Source: JAWPNA01 sp045402695
Lineage (GTDB): Bacteria > Acidobacteriota > Polarisedimenticolia > JACPZX01 > DASXTC01
Assembly: GCA_045402695.1 (NCBI GenBank)
Contig: JAWPNA010000410.1
Span: 1-20,369, forward strand
Direction of reading: 5' to 3'
DNA: 20,369 bases
How positions within the stretch are numbered: the stretch's first letter is position 1; each line of letters starts with the position of its first letter. A program made the position numbers and the translations under genes. This document shows, one piece after another, positions 8,973-15,911 of the stretch. The notes under the pieces were generated by a model that worked only from the letters and a program-made list of their open reading frames with translations, did not search any database and had not been told where the DNA came from.

Positions 8973-9603
8973 CGGGACAGCCTCCGGGCTCGGGAAGGAA
9001 CCTGCCGTAGTGGGCCCACGCCGAAGGTTGCACCCTCATCACGAACCTGCGGAACCCGTCGTAATGCTCCTGGTAACGCGCGGCCGCTTCGGCGCGCTCC
9101 CCGGCGGCCAGCTTGCCATACGCTCCTTCGCCCGCCCTCTCGAGGACGTATCCCCAGGCCATCGCCTCGTAGTAGTCGGTGTCGGTCTGCCGCAGGCCGA
9201 ATCCCACCGTGGGGAGGTTGAATCCCTTGGCGAAGTGTCGCGCGTGGAAGTATTCGTGATCGGTGACGAGGCGCCGCCACGCATCGGTGCGCCACGGCTC
9301 GAAGGTGTCGGCATAGACGATCAGGTCGTTGCTGGCGCCCCGGCCGATCGTCGGCCCATCGGCAGGATCACGCGGGTCCTCGCCACCGCGGCGCACCAGC
9401 CCGGCGTACAGAGTCGAGGGCCTCATGCGTGAGTCGCCGAATCGAACCTCCCGGATGTAGCGGGTGTAGTCGGGGTGCATCGAGGCCAGCAGCGCGGCGA
9501 CCTGATTGGGAGTGAGGTCGGGGCCGCCGGCCGTGAGCCGTCCGGCGAAGATCAACGCCACGAGCGTGCCAAAACCCCATCGTGTTGCACGCCGCACGCT
9601 CAC
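8908..9603 (-). CDS. small secreted protein with HExxH zinc-protease-like motif
   Basis: The 231-residue product starts at a GTG (9603) directly after a G-rich stretch. It has a short signal-like N-terminus (FGTLVALIFAGRLTAG). The striking element is DHEYFHARHF, which contains HExxH at residues 116-120. A possible third zinc ligand, Glu146, lies in DTDYYEAMAW 26 residues later, as in gluzincin-type proteases. Tyr, Trp and Asp-rich segments surround it. I do not recognise a named family. The proline/alanine-rich C-terminal tail after residue 205 is encoded antisense to the end of the phosphodiesterase gene and overlaps it by 65 bases. The gene lies 150 bases downstream of the barrel-protein gene on the same strand, so co-transcription is possible. 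A non-catalytic metal-binding protein is the alternative. Confidence 0.75.
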   Translation of the reverse strand: MSVRRATRWGFGTLVALIFAGRLTAGGPDLTPNQVAALLASMHPDYTRYIREVRFGDSRMRPSTLYAGLVRRGGEDPRDPADGPTIGRGASNDLIVYADTFEPWRTDAWRRLVTDHEYFHARHFAKGFNLPTVGFGLRQTDTDYYEAMAWGYVLERAGEGAYGKLAAGERAEAAARYQEHYDGFRRFVMRVQPSAWAHYGRFLPEPGGCPAKPAASTRTKATSPAAAPATR

Positions 9604-9753
9604 GCCCCCCCCAGAGGCCCTGCGATGCCGAATCGAGATGCCGGCAGGAGAGAGGCCCGCCGGGCGATCGTGCCCAGAATGGTACGGCGAAAGAACGACC
9701 GGGCAAGAGGATTCTCCCGAAGGTCAGCGGTTTGCCGGAAGGTGCGATTCGGC

Positions 9754-10599
9754 TCAATGGGGAAGCGCAGGGTGCAGTATTGTCCAACCGATTTCGGCGC
9801 CCCAATCCTCGCTCTCGCTGGTGAGCCCCTTGCGCAGCGAGAGATCGAAGGGGAATCGAGTCCCCAGCCGGACACCGGCGCGCGCCGTGCGGACGTCGTT
9901 GCCGAAGCGGGAAGCAGCCGCGCCCGACACCTCCGCCAGCACGACGAGGCTCCCTGGGGCGCTGAGCGTCCCGGGAGCCCACCAGCCCGCGGCGCCCAGG
10001 ATCAGGACATCGTCCTGCACCCCTGCATCGAGCGGGTTGCCGAGGATCCCCAGCCCGAGGTTGCCCGCCCATCCCCACCGCGCTCGCGCCTGCCCCATGG
10101 CCCCCATCAGGGAGATGTCGGCCTCATCCGTGCCGAGCCGCTGATCGTTGGGAGCGTCGGGCAGCTTCACCGCGAAGCTCAGCGCCGACATAGGGCCCTT
10201 GGAGGAATGGGGGGGAAGGCGGGAAGGGAAGGGAAGCTGGTAGGTGAAGGAGATGCGCGCGTCTTCGACCCCCGATTTCTTGAGGCCTCCGTCCTCCTCG
10301 AAACGTTGGAGCCCGAACTGGAGCCTCGCTTCGCCGCCGCCTCCGAGCCCCAGCGTGACGTCCACCAGGCCGAGACGCCACTCATCGCGCCGGAGATCCC
10401 GATCCTCGGGGAAAAAAGGAGGCGGCGCTCCCTCGCGGCGCACCACGCCCGTGGCCACCTCCCACTCTCCGCGTTCGAGCGACCAGGGCAGCAGCGTGAG
10501 GAAGGGGCGCTGGAGGGGCGGCTCCGACGCGCGCGCGCAGTCCGCTGAGGCCAGGACGACGGCCAGCAAACAGGCAGGCGCGAAGAGTGTGCGGCGCAT
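9754..10599 (-). CDS. putative outer-membrane beta-barrel protein
   Basis: This 281-residue protein begins with a signal peptide (RRTLFAPACLLAVVLASADCARAS). It then runs through alternating hydrophobic strands rich in Gly, Leu, Val and aromatic residues, for example LGLVDVTLGLGGGGEARLQF, ISFTYQLPFPS and DVLILGAAGWWAPG. This resembles the porin-like 'transporter' barrels related to the phenol/MetA-pathway family (PF13557-like). ATG 10599 is preferred over the TTG at 10602 because GGAG (10610-10607) lies seven bases upstream. A clear minus-strand promoter precedes it. No ligand or partner is evident. The family call rests on strand pattern, so it is tentative; the coding call is firmer. Confidence 0.7.
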   Translation of the reverse strand: MRRTLFAPACLLAVVLASADCARASEPPLQRPFLTLLPWSLERGEWEVATGVVRREGAPPPFFPEDRDLRRDEWRLGLVDVTLGLGGGGEARLQFGLQRFEEDGGLKKSGVEDARISFTYQLPFPSRLPPHSSKGPMSALSFAVKLPDAPNDQRLGTDEADISLMGAMGQARARWGWAGNLGLGILGNPLDAGVQDDVLILGAAGWWAPGTLSAPGSLVVLAEVSGAAASRFGNDVRTARAGVRLGTRFPFDLSLRKGLTSESEDWGAEIGWTILHPALPH

Positions 10600-10643
10600 C
10601 AATGAACTCCCAGTCCGTGGATCCCATCTCCGAAGGGTGTGGC

Positions 10644-10672
10644 ATTATACGGGTTGAGCCAGCCCGCTCCAA
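10644..10672 (-). promoter_or_regulatory. promoter of the barrel-protein gene, overlapping a weaker plus-strand -10
   Basis: On the minus strand a perfect TATAAT lies at 10649-10644. A TTGGAG -35-like box lies at 10672-10667 with 17 bases between. The transcript would start near 10637, about 37 bases before the ATG. The same bases read TATACG on the plus strand (10646-10651), a weak -10 candidate for the aldolase operon that begins at 10705. Confidence 0.5.
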
Positions 10673-10704
10673 ACCGGGAAGAGCCGGAGCGGGAAAGGGA
10701 CGCG

Positions 10705-11598
10705 ATGATGATCAGAGGGCTTTGCCCGCCGATTCCCACACCGTTCGCTCAAGGGGAGTTCTCGGCGACGCGGATGGCGGACAACATCGCCCGCTGGAGC
10801 GAGCTTCCAGTGGACGGATACGTCGTGCTGGGCTCCAACGGCGAGGCTCCGCTGCTGGATGACGCGGAAAGGGCGAGCGTCGTGCGCGCCGCACGGGCTG
10901 CGATACCTTCGGGTCGCGCTATGGTGGTGGGGACGGGACGGGAATCCACTCGCGCCGCCATCCGCTCGACGAAGGAGGCGTTCGACCTGGGGGCGGACGC
11001 GGTGCTGCTCGGGGTGCCCACATACTACCGTCCCGCCATGACGGACGACGTTCTGCACGGGCACTTCCTCCGCGTCGCCGACTCCTCGCCCGGTCCCGTG
11101 ATTCTCTACAGTGTCCCGTTCTTCACCGGTCTGCCGATCGGTGCGTCGCTGTTCGCCGCGATGCTGCCCCACCAGAGAATCGTCGGCATCAAGGAGTCCT
11201 CGGGAGACGTCTCGTCATTGAAGGCGATCATCGAGGTGGCGCGCGCCGGCGGCCGAGAGGTCTCGGTCCTGGTGGGAAACGCGAAGGCCCTGGCCGCCGG
11301 GATGGAGCTGGGCGCGTCTGGGGCCGTGCTGGCCGTCGGGTGCATCGCGGCGCGCGCCTGCGCGCGGATCGCGGGCTTGGTCGCCGGGGGGTCCCTCGAG
11401 GAGGCGAGGGCGGGCAACGACGCGCTGATGCCTCTGGCAGCGGCGGTGACCGTCAAGCATGGCATCGGCGGGCTGAAGGCCGCGCTCGACCTGCTGCACT
11501 TCAACGGCGGCGACCCTCGCGAGCCGCTGCCGCCCGCCGGGCCCGCCACGCGCGCGGAAATCGCGGGGCTGCTCAAGGACATGGGCCTGCTGACGTGA
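10705..11598 (+). CDS. DHDPS/NAL-family aldolase, most like 4-hydroxy-2-oxoglutarate aldolase (HOGA1-like)
   Basis: This 297-residue class I aldolase has the Schiff-base lysine Lys163 in GIKESSGD, the catalytic Tyr135 in YSVPFFTGLPI, and the substrate loop GSNGEAP at residues 43-49. Dihydrodipicolinate synthases normally carry GTTGE in that loop. GSNGE together with YSVPxxTG is the pattern of 4-hydroxy-2-oxoglutarate aldolases, which release glyoxylate and pyruvate. ATG 10705 and 10708 are both possible; GGGAAAGGGA at 10691-10700 serves either. The longer open frame from 10639 has no ribosome site. Its stop overlaps the next gene's start by four bases (GTGA), so the two are translationally coupled. 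Lysine biosynthesis or a sugar-acid aldolase role cannot be excluded from sequence alone. Confidence 0.88.
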   Translation: MMIRGLCPPIPTPFAQGEFSATRMADNIARWSELPVDGYVVLGSNGEAPLLDDAERASVVRAARAAIPSGRAMVVGTGRESTRAAIRSTKEAFDLGADAVLLGVPTYYRPAMTDDVLHGHFLRVADSSPGPVILYSVPFFTGLPIGASLFAAMLPHQRIVGIKESSGDVSSLKAIIEVARAGGREVSVLVGNAKALAAGMELGASGAVLAVGCIAARACARIAGLVAGGSLEEARAGNDALMPLAAAVTVKHGIGGLKAALDLLHFNGGDPREPLPPAGPATRAEIAGLLKDMGLLT

Positions 11599-12605
11599 CG
11601 AAGCGTCTCGCCATCCTCATCCTGTGCTGCGTCGCGCGGGCGGATGCGCGGGCGACGCCCGAGTCCAAGGGGCACGAGGGGCGCCTCGTCACCACTTTCT
11701 CCATCGTGGCGCGGGACGCGGCGACGGGCGACCTCGGCGTGGCGGCCTGCTCGATGGCGCCGGCGTCCGGCGCGGTGGTCCCCTGGGCGCTGCCGGGCGT
11801 GGGGGCCTTCGCCACCCAGGCATGGTCCAGGCCCGACTTCGGTCCGATGGCGCTCGATCTTCTCAAACAGGGAATCGAACCTCGTGAGGCACTGGCGCGA
11901 CTGCTGTCGGATGACGAACAACCGGAACGACGTCAGCTCGCCCTGATCAACGTCAGAGGTGTCGCCGTCACGCACACCGGCAAGGAAAACCTCCCCTTCG
12001 CCGGGGCGATCGAAGGCGTCGGCTTCAGCGTACAAGGGAACCTGCTCGTGGGGCGCGAGACGCTGGCCGCGATGGCCGGGTCATTCAAGTCCACGGACGC
12101 GAAAGGACTCACCCTGGCCGAGCGTCTCCTGCGCGCGCTGGAGGCGGGGCTGGCGGCGGGCGGAGATCGCCGCGGCCACCGCTCGGCGGCGCTTCTGACG
12201 GTCGGCGACGATACGGATCGTCTCGGCGGACGCTCGGTCAACCTGCGCGTGGATGATCACGCTCTCCCGCTGGAAGAGCTGCGGCGCATCCACGACGCGC
12301 TGGTGGGAAGGCTCGGCTATCGCACGCTGGCCCGCCCTGCCGGGAAGGACGTGCGCGAGCTGCAGCGGATGCTGCGGCAGGCGGACTACTATGGCAAGGA
12401 GCCCGATGGCATCTTCGACGACGCGACGGCCGCGGCGGTGCAGGCGTTCCGCAAGGATCACGGCATGTATGCGTCGGAGCAGGCGGGCGCCATCGGGGTG
12501 GTGGATGCCGAGCTGCTGGTGAAGCTGCGCGCTTTCCTCGAAACCCGGGTCTCGCCTCCTGGCGGGTCGGGCGGGACCGCCCGGCCGGCGGAGGGCCGGC
12601 CGTGA
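11595..12605 (+). CDS. secreted DUF1028 protein with C-terminal peptidoglycan-binding domain
   Basis: The 336-residue protein starts at GTG 11595, which overlaps the aldolase stop by four bases. Residues 1-20 look like a signal peptide (LAILILCCVARADARA). Residues 32-237 match DUF1028: TTFSIVARDAATGDLGVAAC, GAVVPWALPGVGAFATQA, a RRQLALI segment, GFSVQGNLLVG and the GGDRRGHRSAALLTV signature. The family has an Ntn-hydrolase-like fold, but its activity is not firmly established. Residues 250-313 form a small helical domain like the putative peptidoglycan-binding module often found at the end of DUF1028 proteins (DVRELQRMLRQADYY, DDATAAAVQAFRKDHG). Its place between an aldolase and a reductase suggests processing of an amino-acid-derived or cell-wall-derived substrate. 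The last codons form the hairpin described at 12568-12602. Confidence 0.85.
   Translation: MTKRLAILILCCVARADARATPESKGHEGRLVTTFSIVARDAATGDLGVAACSMAPASGAVVPWALPGVGAFATQAWSRPDFGPMALDLLKQGIEPREALARLLSDDEQPERRQLALINVRGVAVTHTGKENLPFAGAIEGVGFSVQGNLLVGRETLAAMAGSFKSTDAKGLTLAERLLRALEAGLAAGGDRRGHRSAALLTVGDDTDRLGGRSVNLRVDDHALPLEELRRIHDALVGRLGYRTLARPAGKDVRELQRMLRQADYYGKEPDGIFDDATAAAVQAFRKDHGMYASEQAGAIGVVDAELLVKLRAFLETRVSPPGGSGGTARPAEGRP
12568..12602 (+). promoter_or_regulatory. start-site hairpin with the ribosome binding site in its loop
   Basis: A perfect 8-bp GC stem (12582-12589 with 12595-12602) closes a five-base loop that reads GGAGG (12590-12594). This is the Shine-Dalgarno of the SDR gene, seven bases before its GTG at 12602. 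The 3' arm includes the first base of the start codon. A second GC hairpin (12568-12574 with 12577-12583) shares two bases with the first, so the two cannot form fully at once. Translation of the upstream gene would open both. The structure is seen in the sequence; the regulatory role is inferred. Confidence 0.5.
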
Positions 12606-13678
12606 ACATCCTCGTTTTCGGGGGCACGAGGTTCATCGGGCGCCGTCTCGTGGGTGATCTTGTCGCTGCGGGCCACAGGGTGATCCTGTACAACCGCGGC
12701 GTGACGCCCGATGCGTTCGGCGGCACCGTGGAGAGGATCAAGGGAGATCGGAGATCGCCTGCCGATCTCTTGTCGGGCCTCGCGCGCCGCGAGTTCGACG
12801 CCGTCTATGATTTTCTCTCTTACGAGGCTGCCGACGCGCGGCTGGCGATCGACAGTCTGGCCGGGCGCGTCGGCCACTTCGTGCACATCAGCACATGCTC
12901 GGTCTACTGGTGCACGGGAGACTTCCCGTGCCCCGTGCCGGAGGAGGATTTCGATCGTATTAGCGACTTCCCGGAAAGACCTGGCAGCATCGAATACGAC
13001 TACGGCTACAACAAGCGCAAGGCGGAAGAGGCGCTGCTCGCAGCGCACAAGGAGCGGGGATTCCCGGCCACCACGATCCGCCTCCCGATCGTGGGTGGAG
13101 AAAACGACCCGACGCTGCGCTACGCCTCGTACTGCCTGCGGGTCTCCGATGGGGGGCCGCTGGTCCTGCCGGACGGGGGATACGCGTCGTTCCGTCACGT
13201 GTATGTGGCCGACGTGGTGAGGATGCTGGCCGCGCTGCCGGGCATCCCGCGCGCCGTGGGACAGGCCTATAACCTGGCGTGCGAGGAGATCCTCTCGGTG
13301 CGCTCCGTCGTGGCCCAGATCGCGGCGCTGCTGGACCGCAGAGTCGACACGGTGGAGATCCCCACGCCGGCCCTCCGGGCCCTGGGAGCCGGCACCGCCT
13401 TCTCTCCCTTCACACAGCAGGCGGCGCAGGTGCCGGCGATATTCAAAGCGCGGAGGGACCTCGCATGGGCGCCCACGCCGTACCGCGAGTGGCTCCAGAA
13501 CACGGTGCGCTGGTGCATGGACGCACGGCGGTCGCGGGGGGTGGCGCCCCCGGCCTACGCTCACCGGGAGTCGGAGCTGGCGGCCGCCCGGACCTATCGC
13601 CGCGCGCTCAGGAGTCCTTCTGAAGGGGGGGACGGGCCGGGTGCGACGGGCGCGACATCCTCGGGGAGCCCAGGATGA
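12602..13678 (+). CDS. NAD(P)-dependent epimerase/dehydratase-like SDR protein
   Basis: This 358-residue extended or atypical short-chain dehydrogenase starts at GTG 12602, overlapping the previous stop by four bases. A Rossmann nucleotide-binding motif (VFGGTRFIG, residues 5-13) opens the protein. The catalytic YxxxK is Tyr134-Lys138 (DYGYNKRKAEE), with serines in HISTCSVYW at 95-103. The C-terminal half contains FRHVYVADVV and a sugar-epimerase-like substrate domain. The substrate is unknown; nucleotide-sugar, RNA-associated (CSP41-like) and small-molecule reductase roles all occur in such proteins. Its basic C-terminal tail beyond residue 335 is poorly conserved in appearance and overlaps the convergent aminotransferase gene by 71 bases. 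Confidence 0.85.
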   Translation: MNILVFGGTRFIGRRLVGDLVAAGHRVILYNRGVTPDAFGGTVERIKGDRRSPADLLSGLARREFDAVYDFLSYEAADARLAIDSLAGRVGHFVHISTCSVYWCTGDFPCPVPEEDFDRISDFPERPGSIEYDYGYNKRKAEEALLAAHKERGFPATTIRLPIVGGENDPTLRYASYCLRVSDGGPLVLPDGGYASFRHVYVADVVRMLAALPGIPRAVGQAYNLACEEILSVRSVVAQIAALLDRRVDTVEIPTPALRALGAGTAFSPFTQQAAQVPAIFKARRDLAWAPTPYREWLQNTVRWCMDARRSRGVAPPAYAHRESELAAARTYRRALRSPSEGGDGPGATGATSSGSPG

Positions 13679-14792
13679 TCCGCATGGCGGTGAGAAACCG
13701 CGCGACGTTTTCGTCCCGGGCCGAGTAGCCCATCAGGCCGACGCGCCAGATCTTGCCGGAGAGAGGTCCGAGCCCCCCACCGATCTCGATGTTGTGCTCG
13801 GTCAGGAGGCGGCCCCGCACCAGCTTGTCGTCCACACCGTCGGGCACGCGCAGGGCGTTGAGGACAGGCAGGCGATGCCGCTCCTCGACGAGGAACTCCA
13901 GCCCCAGCCCCTCCACCCCGCGCGCGAGCTGGTCGTGCACCTTGCGGTGGCGGGCAGCGCGCGCCTCGATCCCTTCTTCGATCACCAGCCGCAGCGCTTC
14001 CCGCACCGCGTAGACCGAGTTGATCGGCGCCGTATGGTGATAGGCATGCTCCTGCCCCCAGTACTTCTCCAGCAAGGTGAGGTCGAGGTTGAAGGAGGCG
14101 ACCGGCGTGCCTCGCGAGCGGATCGCGTCCGCCGCGCGCCGGCCCACAGTGATCGGGGCCATGCCTGGCGGGGCGCCGAGGCACTTCTGCGTGCCGCTGT
14201 AGCAGACATCGATACCGGCGCCGTCCACGTCGAGCGGGACGCCCCCGAGCGACGTGACGGCATCCACGATGACGAGCGCGCCGGCATCGTGCGCGAGCCG
14301 GACGATCTCATCGAGAGGCTGCAGGACCCCCGTGGAGGTCTCCGCATGGACGATGCCCACCGCCTTGAGCGGGCCTTTCGACGAGGCGGCGCGCACCGCC
14401 TCCTGCATGCGCTCGGCCGGCACGGGCGTTCCCCACGGCGCCTCGACCGCCGTGACCCCGCCTCCGGCGCGCCGGGCCATCTCCGCCATCCGTGCGCCGA
14501 AGTATCCGGCCACGCCAATCACGACGCGGTCGCCCGGCTCGATGACGTTTGTGACGGCCGCCTCCATCCCCGCCGTGCCGGTTCCGGAGATCGCCAGCGT
14601 GAGAGGATTATCCGTGCGGAACACGTGCCGCAGCATGCCGCTGACCTCGTCCATGATCGCGAGAAACGACGGATCGAGATGCCCGAGCAGCGTGTGAGAC
14701 ATCGCCGCCAGGACGCGCGGGTCCACTGCGGCGGGGCCGGGCCCCATCAGGATGCGGGGGGGGACTCTGAGCTGGTTGTCTTGAGAGGTCAT
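13608..14792 (-). CDS. class V aminotransferase, alanine-glyoxylate aminotransferase-like
   Basis: This 394-residue PLP enzyme closely follows the AGXT/serine-glyoxylate aminotransferase pattern. It has an N-terminal LMGPGPAAVDPRVL, cofactor-contacting SGTGTAGMEAA (69-79), Asp177 in VIVDAVTSLGGVPLDVD, and the PLP lysine Lys203 in YSGTQKCLGAPPG. The C-terminal WRVGLMGYSARDENV resembles the substrate-binding end of human AGT. The likely reaction is transfer of the amino group from alanine or serine to glyoxylate, giving glycine. The reading frame stays open upstream to 15401, but ATG 14792 matches the family start and lies about 24 bases after a predicted transcript start. No Shine-Dalgarno is obvious. 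Members of this family also act on purine-derived or phosphonate substrates, so the exact donor is not certain. Confidence 0.9.
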   Translation of the reverse strand: MTSQDNQLRVPPRILMGPGPAAVDPRVLAAMSHTLLGHLDPSFLAIMDEVSGMLRHVFRTDNPLTLAISGTGTAGMEAAVTNVIEPGDRVVIGVAGYFGARMAEMARRAGGGVTAVEAPWGTPVPAERMQEAVRAASSKGPLKAVGIVHAETSTGVLQPLDEIVRLAHDAGALVIVDAVTSLGGVPLDVDGAGIDVCYSGTQKCLGAPPGMAPITVGRRAADAIRSRGTPVASFNLDLTLLEKYWGQEHAYHHTAPINSVYAVREALRLVIEEGIEARAARHRKVHDQLARGVEGLGLEFLVEERHRLPVLNALRVPDGVDDKLVRGRLLTEHNIEIGGGLGPLSGKIWRVGLMGYSARDENVARFLTAMRIILGSPRMSRPSHPARPPLQKDS

Positions 14793-14821
14793 GGTGATCG
14801 GTGTGTCCGCCAGGACGCGGA

Positions 14822-14831
14822 CATTATAATG
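14822..14831. promoter_or_regulatory. symmetric bidirectional -10 element between divergent genes
   Basis: CATTATAATG is a perfect 10-bp palindrome. It supplies TATAAT on the plus strand (14825-14830) and on the minus strand (14828-14823). The minus strand would start near 14816, about 24 bases before the aminotransferase ATG. The plus strand would start near 14837, four bases before the RluA-type ATG at 14841. Neither strand has a strong -35 box; the best minus-strand candidate (14851-14846) matches three of six bases. Confidence 0.5.
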
Positions 14832-14840
14832 CGCGGGCGA

Positions 14841-15896
14841 ATGCGTGATACATCGGTGACTGGCCCCATTGGGGTGAACCTTCCGGGTGCAACCCGCGCC
14901 TGCCGCCGGCTGGCCGACGGCAGCGCCATCTACACAGTGGGGGAGGCCTACCCGGCCATCCGGCTCGACCTGTTTCTCAAGGAGCGGATCCCGAAGCTGT
15001 CGCGCCGGCGAATCCAAGAGGCGATCCGTGTGCGGGTGCGCGCGCCGGGCCACGGGAAGCCCAAGCCTTCGACTCAGCTGAGGCCGGGCGACACGGTGAT
15101 CGTCGAGCGGATGGAGCCCCCGGTCGAGGACGAACCCTCGCTCCTCGTGCCCGTGATCTATCAAGATGACGACCTGCTGGTGATCGACAAGCCGGCGGGG
15201 CTCCTGGCGCATCCTTCGAATCACGTCCACAAGGGCTCGGTCACATACATCCTCTCGCGCGAGATCGGCGGCCCGATTCACCTCGTGCACCGTCTCGATC
15301 GGGAGACCAGCGGCGTGATGCTGGTGGCGCGGAATTCCCCGGCGGCGCGGGATCTCTCCGCGCAGATTTCGCGCGCGGGTCATGCCTCCCGAGCCGGCCA
15401 TGCCTCAAATGCCCCGCACGTTGCCGAGAAGTCGTACCTCGCCATCGTCTTCGGGGAGATGAAGGCGCAGGCAGGATTGATCGACCTGCCGATCGGCAGA
15501 TCACGGCACTCCGCGGTGTACGTGAAGAGGGGAGTCGACCGCGAAGAGGGGCGTGCCTCGCGCACGCGCTTCGTGGTCGAGGCGCGCGGCAGCGGCTTCA
15601 GCCTCGTGAGAACCTGGCTGCTCACGGGGCGGCGCCACCAGATCCGCGTTCACCTGTCGGCCGCCGGCCATCCAGTGGTGGGCGACAAGCTGTACGGACC
15701 CGCTGAGTCGCACTACCTGAGGTTCATCAAGAACGGGTTTGACGAGAGGATGCGGCGCGAGCTGCTCACGGAGCGCCAGATGCTGCACGCCCTAGACGTC
15801 ACGTTCCGGCACCCGCGCACCGGGGAGACGTTGAGCTTCGCGACGCCCCCTCCTTCCGACATGAGGGAGTTCCTGTCGGCAGCGGGCCTCGGCTGA
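14841..15896 (+). CDS. RluA/RluD-family rRNA pseudouridine synthase
   Basis: The 351-residue protein has an S4-like RNA-binding domain at about 38-95 (AIRLDLFLKERIPKLSRRRIQEAI, then QLRPGDTVIV). The catalytic domain contains VIYQDDDLLVIDKPAGLL, the active-site motif HRLDRETSG with Asp153, KSYLAIVFG, and TGRRHQIRVHLSAAGHPVVGD. These are the standard motifs I, II and III of the family, so it should convert uridines in 23S rRNA to pseudouridine. ATG 14841 is chosen from promoter position; ATG 14829 lies inside the -10 box and is unlikely. No Shine-Dalgarno is visible, so the message may be nearly leaderless. An extra basic segment with a six-residue tandem repeat (178-189) interrupts the usual spacing between motif II and KSYLA. 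Confidence 0.9.
   Translation: MRDTSVTGPIGVNLPGATRACRRLADGSAIYTVGEAYPAIRLDLFLKERIPKLSRRRIQEAIRVRVRAPGHGKPKPSTQLRPGDTVIVERMEPPVEDEPSLLVPVIYQDDDLLVIDKPAGLLAHPSNHVHKGSVTYILSREIGGPIHLVHRLDRETSGVMLVARNSPAARDLSAQISRAGHASRAGHASNAPHVAEKSYLAIVFGEMKAQAGLIDLPIGRSRHSAVYVKRGVDREEGRASRTRFVVEARGSGFSLVRTWLLTGRRHQIRVHLSAAGHPVVGDKLYGPAESHYLRFIKNGFDERMRRELLTERQMLHALDVTFRHPRTGETLSFATPPPSDMREFLSAAGLG
15372..15407 (+). repeat. 18-bp tandem repeat inside the pseudouridine synthase gene
   Basis: Two adjacent 18-bp units (15372-15389 and 15390-15407) both encode RAGHAS. They differ at four of 18 bases, and all four differences are at third codon positions. The protein repeat is therefore perfect while the DNA has diverged. 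Confidence 0.7.
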
Positions 15897-15902
15897 TACA
15901 AT
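15894..15902 (+). promoter_or_regulatory. possible extended -10 promoter before the HAD gene
   Basis: TGATACAAT fits an extended -10 (TG, one base, TACAAT at 15897-15902). It overlaps the stop codon of the preceding gene. The transcript would start near 15909, only three bases before the HAD start codon at 15912. No good -35 box is seen, and the gene may simply be read from the upstream promoter. Confidence 0.3.
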
Positions 15903-15911
15903 GCGCCGCAT

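Noticed and set aside
9627..9753. Inverted pair of 9-bp sequences (GCCGAATCG and CGATTCGGC) flanking the gap between the two minus-strand genes
   Set aside because: The arms are about 110 bases apart with no other structure, so chance is the likeliest cause.
9475..10548. Plus-strand open frame of 357 codons
   Set aside because: It opposes the barrel-protein gene, which has a signal peptide, ribosome site and promoter; the plus frame has none.
12458..13564. Minus-strand open frame of 368 codons
   Set aside because: It is antisense to the SDR gene with its clear Rossmann and YxxxK motifs.
13641..14840. Plus-strand open frame running across the aminotransferase region into the pseudouridine synthase gene
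   Set aside because: It is a shadow of the minus-strand aminotransferase; its codons give no recognisable domain before the S4-like segment.
13608..15401. Long minus-strand open frame of 597 codons extending upstream of the aminotransferase
   Set aside because: The part beyond 14792 is antisense to the pseudouridine synthase gene and has no family similarity; the real start is the ATG at 14792.
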